From Metaphire vulgaris (Eukaryota > Annelida > Clitellata > Crassiclitellata > Megascolecidae), in NCBI GenBank assembly GCA_018105865.1, contig CM030835.1, positions 6,332,316 to 6,396,315 on the forward strand: DNA of 64,000 nucleotides, given 5' to 3'. The notes beneath the pieces were generated by a model that ran no database searches, was not told the origin of the DNA, and worked only from the letters and a program-made list of their open reading frames with translations. A program made the translations under genes and the position numbers. This document shows, in pieces, positions 26,592 to 39,400 of this stretch. How positions within the stretch are numbered: position 1 is the first letter of the stretch; every line of letters begins with the position of its first letter.

Positions 26592-29500
26592 ATGCCAAAG
26601 TCAAAGGAAATTATTTCAAGTTCTGGATCTGAAAGTGAAGAAGATGATGAGGTAAATTTTTCAGTGGATTTTTACTGATTTAAAAATTTAAATTATTAGA
26701 TTAGATATGAAGCATAAATGTTTAAACATTCTCTGTATGATTATTTTACTGAGTTTTACTTAAATTGTTTAATGTCAGAGTGTCTGTATTAATGGCAGTG
26801 TGAAAGTAGAGATTTCTTCTGTATCAACGTGTTTTATATATTTGTCTTATCAGCCAAAGCAGAAGAAAAAGAAGCCAGAAGCAAAATCAAAGGCAAAACC
26901 TTCAACTTCTGAATCCAAAGCTGCAAAAAGTGCAAATAAAAAGGCTGCCAAATCAGACAGTGACGATGAAGCAAAGTTTGAGGTAAGTTTAGGTCGTCTT
27001 TGTGAGACGTCACAGAGCCCTTTCTTAAGTTAGTTGTGACAATAGTTATTTCCAATCAGACGTTTTTGCAAAATGCTTGCAGCGTTGCCTGAATATGCAT
27101 TTACACTTGTATATGTATTGTGTAAAATAGATATACATGCACATGCCTACGAGAACAAAATTGTAGTTCTTGCAGTGCTCTTAGTCCAGTGTTAATTGTA
27201 TCAGTTTTTATTACGATATAAATAAATATTGGAGTTTTAATATGTATCTTTGTGCACATCTATCTTTCTATATCTGCTTACTGTATTTCCCCAAAGTTTT
27301 AGTAGCAGATATGAACTAAGTAGACTACGGTATTAATGCACAATAATGTAATGATTTTGATATAAGTTTGGTTGTAGAAATTGAGGTCAGATATAAGTAT
27401 TGAAACTGAATTAGTTTATTTAAAATATATATATATATATATATAACTAAAAATGTAAAAAAATATATCTGTAGCTCGCTCAAGCAAGCTCGCAGTGCTG
27501 GATAATACTAATCCAATACCTATACCTAATACCCAATCATTGAATTCATGCTGAACAACATTTCAATGATCGCCACCTAGCCAAGCTCTGGATGTATGCG
27601 AAGTTTTGTGACGCTGTACACGTATTTTTGTGTTGTATGCGTTAAGATCCTCAAGCTACGAACAATTGTTACCAATAGCAACGTCGTCGCCGACGTCCAC
27701 CCCTCTGACGCTGCAATGACTATTAAACCGTGTTAAACTACGATTCTACGAACAATTGTTACCAATAGCAACGTCGTCTTGAACAATCGTCCACCAACTC
27801 ATCGCGACACATAAGGACTAAACCGTCTACCAATAGTGTATCGCGACGTAAGGACTAAACGGTCTAAAACCAATAGTCAACCAATCAGAACGCTTGAAGG
27901 TAACAGACAGAGAGACACTCAGATAAGGATCTTAATATGATAGATGTATACCTCTGGATAAAGAAGTTCTGTGGTTGAATTGGATTGATGCTTTGAAAGA
28001 ATTTTGAAATAACGATCTCTGCATAGATAATTAGATATTGTTCACATGAGGTTGCTTTATGAGAGCATAACACCATCTGTATATGGATATCGTAGCAGCA
28101 TTTGCTATAATTGTACAGTGAAGATCACATTACACAATTTTGGATTTGTTTAGCTTGGAAAACTGCGTTTTGCAACAGTCTGTGACTTTCGTGGACGGAA
28201 GATGGTCAACATCCGAGAGTTTTATCAGGCTGATGATGGTGAATTGCGACCTGGAAAAAAGGGTAAACTTGTAATATTACATCATATCTAGTTATTCTTA
28301 CTGTTTTATCTGTTCTATTTGCAATTTAGTTATTGCTCTTGTTAACTGTACAAAATATGTAATATGTGCAAGTGTTATGCTTAAAACTGGGGTAATCCGC
28401 TGAGTATCAACATCTTTTATACTTTAATGCCCCATAGCAGTTATTTGGATGTAAGCAGTCAGTTTGCAAATATTTGTTACAAAGCATCAGTTTCCAAAGA
28501 TATATTTGGTGGAATAGATTCCATTGGAGATGTTGCTTCTATGGTGTTTATGAGTGTCTAGTTTGACTTCAGTTGTTCTTATTCTAGGATAATTTGTGTC
28601 ATGTTTGATCCTCCACTGTTTTTTTTACTGACATCTTATACCATTGTTGTCCCAAGCCATTGTTTGATGCTTTCCACCCAGTTTCTTTTGAATTTATGTT
28701 GTGCATTATCAGGAACCATCACCGGTACTGATATCATGTGTATTGATTAAGACACCTGTGTACTTTTCACATGCATGACATTTGTTGTTGCAGAATTCCT
28801 AAATTCTAATGCATCAGGACAAGCAACATCTCTTCGAATCTAAGCCATTTGTATTATAGCCCATTTATATGCTGTTTTCTTTATGTTTACTTAACCCTTT
28901 ACCCATTCATTTATTTGTAACGTAATGTAAAATGGACGAGTATTCTTGGGACAAATGGGAAAAGAGTTAATGCCTGCGTGATGATGCTCCAGTAACCCTT
29001 TAAAGGCTGTCTTGATAATGCAGATGCATAGTGTTTCTTGTTATGTAGAGGAGTGCATCTCTCTCTCTCTCTCTCTCCTTCATAATAATGAAGATAAGAT
29101 TTATGTGGTAACTAGTCTGAAATGAACTGTGTTCACGCTGTTAGTCCCACCCATTCTTGAGAGAGTTTGACCTTTACAAAATTAAGGTGGAAAGTTTTGC
29201 AGCTCGAAATCTTTCCTGACATCAGCCTTAGTTAGCGTTGGACCTAGCCTTTGGCACAAGCACTAAACTGACAGTACAGTGATGGCCCAAGTGTATTTAG
29301 GTGGTGGTCCACAATGCACTGGTGTAATGCTGTTGGAATGTGACTGATTATTTGCCAAGTTTTAAGACTGGCTTATTTTCACGGCTAATCCTCGTATCTT
29401 GGACTGTTTTGCTATTGATGATGAGTTTTTGCTTGTGTCCACTCTACTATGCAGAAAATAAATATACAATTACTGTAGTTAACTTTTATTTAATATTTAG

Positions 29501-29698
29501 AAGTGTTTTAATTAGATGAATTTTTATTTTAACTAATGATTACATAACAGTTATAATATGTTCTGTGGTACCAATGCGATTTTGTTGGGCCAATAATGTA
29601 AGGAAATAATTGTTGTAGGAATTGCTTTGTCTGAAGATCAGTGGAACAAACTGAAAGATCACATGGATGATATTGACAAGGCTTTGGCAAATTTGTAG
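26592..29698 (+). CDS. SUB1: RNA polymerase II transcriptional coactivator p15 (PC4/SUB1)
   Basis: A nuclear single-stranded-DNA-binding coactivator that links activators to the general Pol II machinery and also acts in repair. Four coding exons are 26592-26651, 26854-26982, 28154-28262 and 29619-29698. Splice sites are standard and phases 0, 0 and 1 join cleanly to give 125 residues (human 127). Residues 1-63 are a serine/acidic then lysine-rich tail (SGSESEEDDE; SKAKPSTSESK), the usual phospho-regulated region. From residue 64 comes the PC4 fold: GKLRFATVCDFRGRKMVNIREF, with the beta-strand aromatic and basic residues of the DNA-binding face, then DGELRPGKKGIAL and the dimerising helix EDQWNKLKDHMDDIDKALANL. 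The first exon splits the serine-rich tail. AATAAA lies 127 bases past the stop. Confidence 0.95.
27655..27870. repeat. Local duplications in SUB1 intron 2
   Basis: A ~33-bp word containing CGAACAATTGTTACCAATAG occurs at 27655 and 27745. Separately, AAGGACTAAAC-GTCT with an adjacent ACCAATAGT occurs twice between 27812 and 27868. Confidence 0.75.
28891..28970. mobile_element. TTAA-bounded 80-bp mini-element (family A)
   Basis: TTAA at both ends. Inverted CCCTTTACCCATT and CTCTTTTCCCATT. Core TTTGTAACGTAATGTAAAAT is shared, reversed, with the 47245 element and nearly so with 21571. It sits in SUB1 intron 3. Confidence 0.65.
29053..29078. repeat. (CT)n microsatellite
   Basis: Short CT run in SUB1 intron 3. 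Confidence 0.85.
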
Positions 29699-29824
29699 AA
29701 GGGGTTCTTTGTGAAATTCTTATGAGATTTCATCTTTTGGATGTTTCACGCAAAGATTTTCCATTTTTGTTGTGTTTTCTAAACTGTGACAGACTGATAT
29801 AGAACACCAAACATGACTGAAAAT

Positions 29825-29830
29825 AATAAA
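29825..29830 (+). promoter_or_regulatory. SUB1 poly(A) signal
   Basis: AATAAA, 127 bases downstream of the SUB1 stop codon. Confidence 0.6.
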
Positions 29831-30694
29831 AAATATAGTTGCTAGTACAGTTTATTAAGATTTTATTTAATTTGTGTTGTATGAACAATATTTTTTTTGA
29901 AGTTTGCATTGTGTTTTTGTCATTAAAATATACAGATCTGTCTTGATCTATATCAACCTACAAAAATCTTGTCTCTAATATATTTGTTAATGTAGTCATT
30001 AGCAAAGTTGGTTCATGGTCAATGTTGTATGCAGTTAATGCAAAAAATCATTAGCATGATGTCATTGCTTTTAGATATTAAGTTGAACTTGTTGACAATT
30101 ATTAATGTATACAGTGTACCTGTATTGATCTCTTGTTACTGTACAAGTATTTGGGTTCTGCTAAATTGTTAGGAGTCTATATAGACTCACTGATAGCCCT
30201 TCAAGAACCAATCCAAGCTTGCTTACAGTATAAATTGTACAGAATTATCCAAAGAACCCTTGTCTCATTTAGATCTGATGGTCATAATAATAATAATAAT
30301 GTGATTTTAAGTGGTTTGGGAGGCTAAACAAGCCTGTGAAAACCACTGATGTAACCATCTGCCTTCAATAACCTAGTTTATCAAGATAGCCTTTGAATCC
30401 ATTTACTGTTTCAAATATATTAATAATAATTACTGGAACAGTTCAGTAGGATCTGTTCTGAGGTTTTCCTAGTCTTCAGGAAATCTCTGCAGAAACAAAT
30501 ACAGTGGGGTTTTATACAGACACAGCGCTAGAAAAAAATTGCGATAGATGAGCTGTTTGATGGGCCAGATGGCCGTTGTCACACGTGGCAAAACAACACC
30601 AGCGAAGCCCGGGACCGGAATAGACGGCGATCGAACAACACAGTCGCTGCTCTGCTGTTGCACCGAGCAACTCTGCAACAAAATCGGCGTTACG

Positions 30695-33311
30695 ATGGCG
30701 TTCGTCGAGAAGGGGAAGTTCGTCGCAGACTTTGGACTGTTCGTTGTGCATCTGTTCTGTCTTATTACGAGAGGTGTTCTGGGGGCGAGTTCCTCGTCGT
30801 CGGATCCCTCAGAGGCTCGGCGGCTCCTCTGTACTCCGCCGGTGACTTCGATCGTCAGATTCCGATGCGGCCGCACCTCGTCCTGTTTTTCGCTCCCTGG
30901 TGCGGACACTGTCAGCGCCTGTCGCCGGTCTTCGAGAAGCTTGCCGAGAAGTACAACGTCGATCTCGAACGGGAAGAGATCGTCATCGCCAAGGTTTTAC
31001 CTTGAACCTACTATGAGCCTTTGTATAAAATCAGTCAGTCAATCAATCAATCAATCAACTTCTATAGCGCCACTGTCATAATGCCCAGAGCATCAGCTGA
31101 TGGCGCACCAAATCCAAATAGCATTAGAGCCAGGTCAAGCCAGAAGATCAGTCCGAAACGGCGGGAGAGCAATATAAGGGGGATAAGCCAAGTCAAATCA
31201 GATGTGTTTTAAGGCCAGATCTGAAAGATGAGTGTTTGTTAGTTATAGCAGAAGTGATGTTCAGATTGATAGTGAATTCCAGAGCTTAGGGTAAAACACT
31301 GAGAAAAAACTGGTGCCAATGACTGTGCGAGAATCAGGAACAACAAATGAAGGTCCTGCCGAATACATAGTGGAATGATTAGCCTAGTAGGTCGAGGGAT
31401 AGGTCGCATCTTGAGGTAATTGGGTTCATTAATTTACTGTGAATAAAGATTGATTATGTTGTATCTCATTATATAACATGGTTTTGAATACTAAAAGACA
31501 AATTTTATAATTAATTTGGTATTTGATAAGAAGCCAATGTAGGGACTGTCCACAGGTTGAGAACTGCTGACCTGGAATATAGATAAAGTGGAACTGGAAG
31601 AGAACATTAAAATTGATGTGTCTTTTGTGTTGGAGGAAAATTTGACAATGACTGTAGCCATTGTTTAGGTTTAGTCAGAAAATATGATAGCAATTATACA
31701 GCTTTGATCACTACTCTCACCACCAAATACAACCATGATTTCTTCCTCAGGTAAACTCAAAGGGACCATGTAGTACATGAGCATTTTCAGTTAGCATTGA
31801 GTTGCACTTAGTTTTTATGATTATAGAGGTCTGGAGCACTGGATAATCAGGATAACTGACAGTCGATTTATGCAGTTGAATGATTTCAGGTTTCTTTCCT
31901 TTGGATTTTTGGAAAAGAATTTTTTTGTTGCAAGTTTGAAATTCCAGTGGAGAAAGTTTGTAAAATTTTAGTAAAAATGGATGTTAGTTATCATTAGACA
32001 GACACTAGAGAACAGTAAATTTCAAGTGGTGAGTTATATTTGAGAATTTATTAGAATATCATTAGTGTAGGATAGCTTTGGTTTAAGACTTGGAACATAT
32101 GAAGTTAATGTTTTGTGTTATTTCAGGTTGATTGTACAGTTGAAACAGCCTTATGTTCTGAGAATGATGTCATTGGTTATCCTACGTAAGTTTAATTATC
32201 ACATTATCATATTCAATTAATTCACTTGCATGCAGTCAGAATAATTATTTTGTCTACATATAGTAAGAATGTTTGATTTTATTTTGAATACATTGATATG
32301 ACATTTGATATGGCAGCTGCCACCAGTACTGGTTGTCACCAATCTCTCTTGGCTATAATCATTAAAGCACTGTCCATCAGCTTGTCACTCGATCTTAGAA
32401 GCCAGGCACTGTAGTTTGTTGTTGCAAGATGCCCAACGAGAAAGAGGGTAGACATGACGAGCTCTGCTGAGTTACTCTCTATCCTGCCACTTAGTATGCT
32501 GTACTACACGCTGGTTTTAGCAAAGCTAATGCACTGAGTGCTAAGCAACCGCCCTCCATTCATCATTTAGTTTTAGGATTTACTTGTTTCTGTTGCTATG
32601 TTTCTATAATAATTTAGGCTATTTTCTACTGCAATTAACAATAGCATCATGAATAGTTAGTTGTACATTAATCGGCTGATGCCAGTTGTTAAACGTCCAA
32701 TACTGATAAATTATAATCAGCTGAATGGCTGGTAATCAGTCGATGTCAATTATCAGTGCACCTCTAGTAATTAATTTATGATGTCTTCCTCAATTTGAGA
32801 ACAGTGTTGTTACATTTTAACTCTTTTGAGGTGGATGTCGACAAAAGTCGACGTCAACGTCATAGAGTTAAAATAATTCCGCCTCAAGAGAGTTAATGAG
32901 CTTGGATGATAATCAAGTGAAGATGTTCATGAAATTTTCACTTACCATTTCCACACACAACTTTGTCTTATTTTTATTTTAAAATAATGTTGTTTCAACT
33001 AATTGACATTATCTATATTTTGTTTTTAGAACCAGTTTCTTTAGAAATCAGTCATTCAGAACATTTGGATATACAATATACATATATGCTTTATTGCATT
33101 ATTTACAATTCATTCACTTGCCGGCTCCTAGAGCACGTTCACTGGCTTTGTCTTTGATACATTTACATACTTTTAATAGCATACTTTCATTTGTAGGTTA
33201 TTGTTTTATTGGTCAGATCCAAGTCTATCTGCAAAATACAAAGGAAAGAGAGATATTTCAAGTCTTGAACAGTTTATTGCAAAAATGCTGCTTGACGGAC
33301 CACCGAAGGCG
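30695..33311 (+). CDS. TXNDC5-like exons 1-3: signal peptide and thioredoxin domain 1
   Basis: Exon 1 carries the signal peptide in one frame and [11 protein letters not shown]...[14 protein letters not shown] in the next, so a base is missing (or two extra) between them. The intron after IAK lies in phase 0, before VDCT, as in domains 2-4. The second intron falls inside GYPT in phase 2, unlike domains 2-4. The exon 1 donor is a weak GTTTTA. Confidence 0.85.
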
Positions 33312-36300
33312 GTAAGCAATTGATTTCTGGTAGTTTAATCTTATTTGATGAATGATTACAAATGTTGGACTTTGTTGGAAAGTCTTCTTTAGTTAATTAC
33401 CTTTCTGAAATTCATCTGGACCAACTCATCTAATATTGGTACTATATCTGATATGAGCTTTGTTTGACAATGATCTTTGTTTTATCATCATTTATTTGTT
33501 TTGAAGTCAGATGAAATAGAAAAATCGTATCCTGTTAAGGATAGCAAGGAGACTTTGATTGAACTGACAGATTCAAGTTTCGATGCTCACATTGCGAAAG
33601 GTTATCATTTCGTCAAGTTCTTTGCTCCGTGGTGCGGCCATTGCCAACTGTTGGCGCCCACTTGGGAGGATTTGGCAAAAGACTTTGAAGAAGATGACTC
33701 AGTTACCATTGCTAAGGTAGCATGTTACTGTACACCTCTAGACGTCTGTATCTGAATATTTCAGAAGTATTTGAATATGATTTTTAGTTTGAAGTTAAGT
33801 TTATTTTCTGTTCTTTATTTACTTTTACAGTAGTTGAATAAAGAGGGGGAGTGGGAGCGGGAGGGATGGAGGGAGGGTGGCAGTTAATTTTATTCTGCAG
33901 ATATTTATAAAGAAGATTATAGATGTAGAAGAATATTTCTTATCTGTACTTGGTACCTAGTTTGTAAAATTGTGCATAGCTTGCTGTCTCACTAAAAAGC
34001 GTAAAAATTGTCTTTATATAGCAAGACATTTTGATTTTTTCCGTCTTTGAATATTTCCAATTGAAATTGTTAGGTTGATTGCACAAAGTTTGGCAGCATC
34101 TGTAGTAAGCATTCAGTTCGTGGATATCCTACTCTCCTCTTCTTCAGTCATGGACAAAAGGCAAGTAAATGACATGCACAATTTGTGCAACTAGTAGATG
34201 GTTAGATTAAGTAAGTAAGTAGACCCTGTCTGCATCGTAGACTGAATGACCATTGACTGTGGATTGCATGTTTAACTCACTCGAGTGCTCATAAATGGGA
34301 TGGGATATTAACTATGCTTGAAGATTTTTAATAACTCATCATCATCATCATTATCACCATCAACGCTGTGCAGGCGATGTGGAGGCACGGTCTGACAGCT
34401 TCAACAAGAATCTCAATTCTGAGCGGTTGTAAGCATATCTGCTGGTTTCAGTGAGACTGAGTTTCAGGGTTTCACAGTCCGATTTTATGTTGTCAATCCA
34501 TCGTTTTCTTGAGCATCCTGTAGGTTTTTGCCCTTGGGCAAAGTGATGTAGGACCAAATAAGGTAGACATGTGGAATTCATGTGTTTAACATGGTCGAAG
34601 TATTTCAGCCTGCCTAGCTGAATTCAATCGGCGACAATTGTGTGCCTATTTGCGAGGCTTCTAATGTCAGTGTTGCATATGTGCTGCCTTCTGAGACCCC
34701 TAATATTCAAAACATGCAAGCTTCCTTTCAAGTTCTGCAACTCTATAGAATTAATATTTAATTATTTACATGCATAAGTGTGTAAAGTGAGTTAATTTAT
34801 ATGACACACTTCATGAGTCTGTAATGTGCTTCATCTACAAGAATAAAATACTATACTACACCGTTTTAGACATCTTACGAAAAAAATGAGTTTTGGCATT
34901 TCATATTTGACTTCACTAGCTCTGATTTTTATTCATAATGTTTTAAGTGTGGCTTTTGTTCAAAATTGTTTGGGATTTATTTGATTAAAATCTGTCAGAA
35001 AACTGTTTATTTAGCATGACAAAATAAAAAGTCATCTTTTGAAATTTAGGATTACTTATTACAATTGATAGTCATTTCAGTTAATTGTGTAAAATATTTG
35101 TTTTCTAGATTTCTGAATATCATGGATCACGAAATATTGAAGCTTTAAGAGAATTTGTTAAAAAGACTAAGACTGAACAGGATGAGCTGGCAAAGTTGGC
35201 TGAATCAGAAATTATACCTGATCATGTAAGAATTCTAATGAATTAAGCATGCAGGCTTATTTTAGAAACTTATTTACATTTTATGATTATGGAAATGAGG
35301 TTTAGATGATGGCCATTATGCATGTCTCTTCTGGGCATTTTCCCATATATGATATCATTTTAGATAGCAACTTACTGTATACCTGTCTTTGCACTTTATT
35401 TTGTTAATTTGGCTATCTATTTGGTCAAATGATTCTAAATTGCTTTCAAAGTGATAATTCCAAGATGTTCAGAGCAAGAACATGTCTTTTACTTGTGTGA
35501 ATTTAGAAAACTGAAGGAAAGGCTGTTCCTTATGAGCTGACAGCTGAAATATTTGATTCTCATATTGCTACGGGTCATCACTTTGTCAAGTTTTATGCTC
35601 CATGGTGTGGTCATTGCCGAGAGTTGGCTCCAACGTGGAATGAACTGGCTGACACGTTGAAGGATGTAAATTTAATAACAATTGCAAAAGTAAGTGATTC
35701 CAGATGGAATTGTGTAACATTTTTCTTGTATTGCAATTTGAAAATGTGTTTTGTTTGCTTGCTTTTTAAACTGAGGTAAATCATAGTAGTATGTTGTTTG
35801 TTATTTGATGTACTTTTTGCCCTATAAATTATAGGTTGACTGTACCCAGTTTGGTGACTTGTGCAAGCAATATTCTATTCGTGGTTATCCATCACTTGTC
35901 TTCTTCAGTGATGGAAAGAAGGTGATGCTGAATCATTTGTATTTAGTTTGCCATTGCTAAAATTAAGTACTGAATTAATGGTTCTTTACTAATGCAGTGT
36001 TTCCAAAACTGTGGGTCATGACCCAAAAGTGGGTCACAGGGCTCAGCCCAGAGGGTCGAGGGGTAGTGTGAAATTAGATTCAAAAGTATTATTTTCTAAC
36101 CAACACCATGATGTCACTAGCCTTGCAAAGTTGCAAGTACCGGTAGGTTTTGTTTTAAGGAATTTATATACCTGCAATCCATTGAAAGCTTATATTAGGT
36201 GTAAAATAATTAGTAGTGTTTTATCCAATTTTAGTTGACACTATGTTTGCAAGGTTGTTGCACATTAAAAAAAACCGCTGAAGTGGGTAGTGGTGCCAAA

Positions 36301-36403
36301 AGTTTGGGAAACCCTGTGCTAATGTACTGTACATGCTGCTTAATTCACTTTTTACTGAGAGAAAAATATACACTTGCACACACACATTCACACACACAGA
36401 CTT

Positions 36404-36441
<38 letters not shown>

Positions 36442-39400
36442 TTAAGACTAAGACATCTATGCAGTTTTCAGAAAATAAAGCATAATTGTGTTAAATTCTG
36501 CCATGAGTTACAGTTTGTAGTATTTGTATTGAAAGTAGCATAACAAAATTCTTTTACAATTATATTTGACTATGGTTGGGAATAGTTAGTTGGTTTTTTG
36601 TTATATAGCTTTGGTGATGGCGGTGGTGGTGGTGATTGTTGGCTTTAGATTGCTCAGTACCATGGATCTCGTGACATTGAGAAACTTGCAAAGTTTGCAG
36701 TTCAGATGAGGAATGAACAGGAAGATTTGAAAAAACTTATATCAACTAGTAGCAGTGAGCAGCCAAGCAGTGACAAAGATATGGTAGAATTATGGAATTT
36801 ACCTACTTTTATTAATTTTCCTATTCTAAATTGACAAAAATTTGATTAATTTGATTTGGGTTAAATACAAAGGAATTGATAATTATGTACTGATATATGC
36901 ATTCCCCTATCGGGATGGTTAATTTTTTATCTCTGGTAAATTAATATTAAACTATAGAGCCTAACAATGTTTGTATTTTAAGGTGGCGGATTTACTGATT
37001 GTAATTTAATGATACATTGATTGTAATTTAATTATACATTGAGTTCACCTTTAAAAATTGGTTGCATTTATAATGATTTTAAGTTAAATGGCCTCATGAT
37101 CAAGCTTTGTTGGTGTTAACCCTTTGACTACGATGATCCATATAACGCAATAGGTTATGAAGCTAAATTGTCGGCCTTAAAGGGCAAAAGAGTTAAATGA
37201 TTTTGCAGTTGTTATGTATTGGAATGGGTTTTGTATTAGGTGTTTGCTTTATTTTGACACTATAAACGACATACCTATTTATATGTTAAATAAATATATA
37301 AAAATTGAGTTTTTATAATCAAATTACTTACAGCTTTTCACATCGTCCTCCATTTTGCTTTTGACATAATATATTGCACTCTCCAACCATCGCATTTATT
37401 GCACTGATGTTAAATACTGAAGTTCCTTATGTCTTCTTCTGCTGAAGCCTCCAGAAGAAAATGAAGATGTTGTGGAACTAACGGATGACAATTTCGAGTC
37501 TCATCTTGTTAATGGTTATTATTTCGTCAAGTTCTATGCACCATGGTGTGGTCACTGTAAGAATCTGGCACCAACATGGGAAAGATTGGCAGAAGCCTTC
37601 CTTGATGACAACTCTGTTACTATTGCTAAAGTTAGTCCTGTACAGCTGCTATAAAGATATAATATCTGATTAACCCTTAAACCACCAGATACATTGAAAC
37701 TGCAAGCATTGTGCATTGTAATGGTTTGGACAGTTTAAGCGTTAAGTGATGTACTTTTTCTTTTGCTCTATGTGTGAAGATTTTAAAAAGAAATTATAAT
37801 ATGGTGGTCATTACTGCCATAATCTGTTTGTTCATGACCCACAATGAATTTGGTTTTTATATTATTTTCTATTGGTTAAAAACTGTTTGAATATCAGAAA
37901 CTTTGTTATAACTATAATCTTGTGGAGAGAAATTTAAAGGCAATCTCTTGGAGTTTCAATTTTTTTATGACAGGTGCAACTGATTCCGATATAGCATATA
38001 AAGAATTGCAGTAATCAAGTCTATTGGTAATAACATATAGTGGTTTCTAGCTGTGACATTTGTGTAGAGAAAGGAAGATGTCAAATTTGAGTTCTATATG
38101 TGTTTGTCTCCACCATTGAATTTTGACCTCTTTTTATTTACCACCTGACTTTCAAGTCATGCTATCTTGTCAGCAAAAGCAAATATAAAAATGAACAGCA
38201 TCTTGTCAAAAATCAATGCATCAGTAATTTACTTATACAAATTGTGCAAAGATATCTGTATAAAAGCTATAGCTTTTAGTACAGAAAGTGTAACATATGT
38301 TAAATTTCTGTTAAGGTTGACTGCACAAAATTCAGTGACATCTGTAGTAAGCATGATATCAATCAATATCCTACGATCCTGTTTTTCAGCCAAGGTGTAT
38401 CTGTGAGTATTTGAAGTATGTGTGTCGTGGTTTGAAAAATAAAGTGAAGTTTAGCAATTTTTAAAACTTGCCTTTGTCTCTTAAATCCACTTATTTCTGG
38501 CCTTTAATGATGAAATGTTTATAAATAGGAACTGAATTAAAGTACTATGGCATGATATTATAGTGAATCAATATCAGATTTGTTACAATGGCACTTACTT
38601 TAGGTCTTGCCTTGCATTGAAGCCTGCTTAGTTATGTTGTAGTTCTTCGATTCTAGGTCGCTCAGTATCAGGGTTCTCGGACTCTTGAAGACTTGAAAGA
38701 ATTTGCTTATAAAGTAAAAGCTGATCAGCAGAGTAAAGTAGGCATTCAGGAGTCAGAAATTATCTCAGATGAATCCAAGCTGGCCAACGATGCTGATTCT
38801 GTTAGTTGCCATATATCAATATTTTTTCTGTTATATTGATACTCCTTAATCATGATCACAATATTTTGGTGTTGCATGTGCCAAGCAGTTTTACCTGATT
38901 AAGCTTTATGGGTTACTTTGAATTTTACTTTTGCAATAATCTGTATTATTGGCTAAATTTTGCATCAAATTTGTAAATTCCATTCTTGTTTTTTAACCCT
39001 TTTCATTCATCATTCTTTTGTTCACATGGACGACAGAGGTCCGTTTTGCCAATCTCGTGTTGCGCGAGTTGTGACCGCGATCAATGGCTGAGTGCCATTC
39101 ATGAAGAATTGTGGAAGGAAGACCATCGCCGATCTGCTGGGGCCATGTACGGCGTGGTCTGCCAGGAGGTCTTCTCCAGCTCGGAGGAGGACGCGTCTCG
39201 GTGCGTCGAGCAATGGCGCAGGCAAGAGCGCGATGGGCCGGAATGTTCTTGTCCTGGCGAGCCACATGACCGAAGAGAGACAGACGGCGTCGCGTGATAA
39301 TTTCTGTCACTGGCAGGAGGGCAGTCTGTTTGGAGACTGCTTCGTTGGTCACGAAGTCAAACCAGCGAATGCAGAGAAGCTGTCTCTGGCAGCGCATATG

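Noticed and set aside
30658..31005. ATG at 30658 as the real start of the TXNDC5-like protein
   Set aside because: In frame with domain 1 but gives an arginine-rich N-terminus without a signal peptide, which does not fit an RDEL protein; a sequence frameshift is the simpler reading.
38993..39397. 134-codon minus-strand ORF as a host gene
   Set aside because: It is the C-terminal end of a broken LINE reverse transcriptase continuous with the YADD box at 39655.
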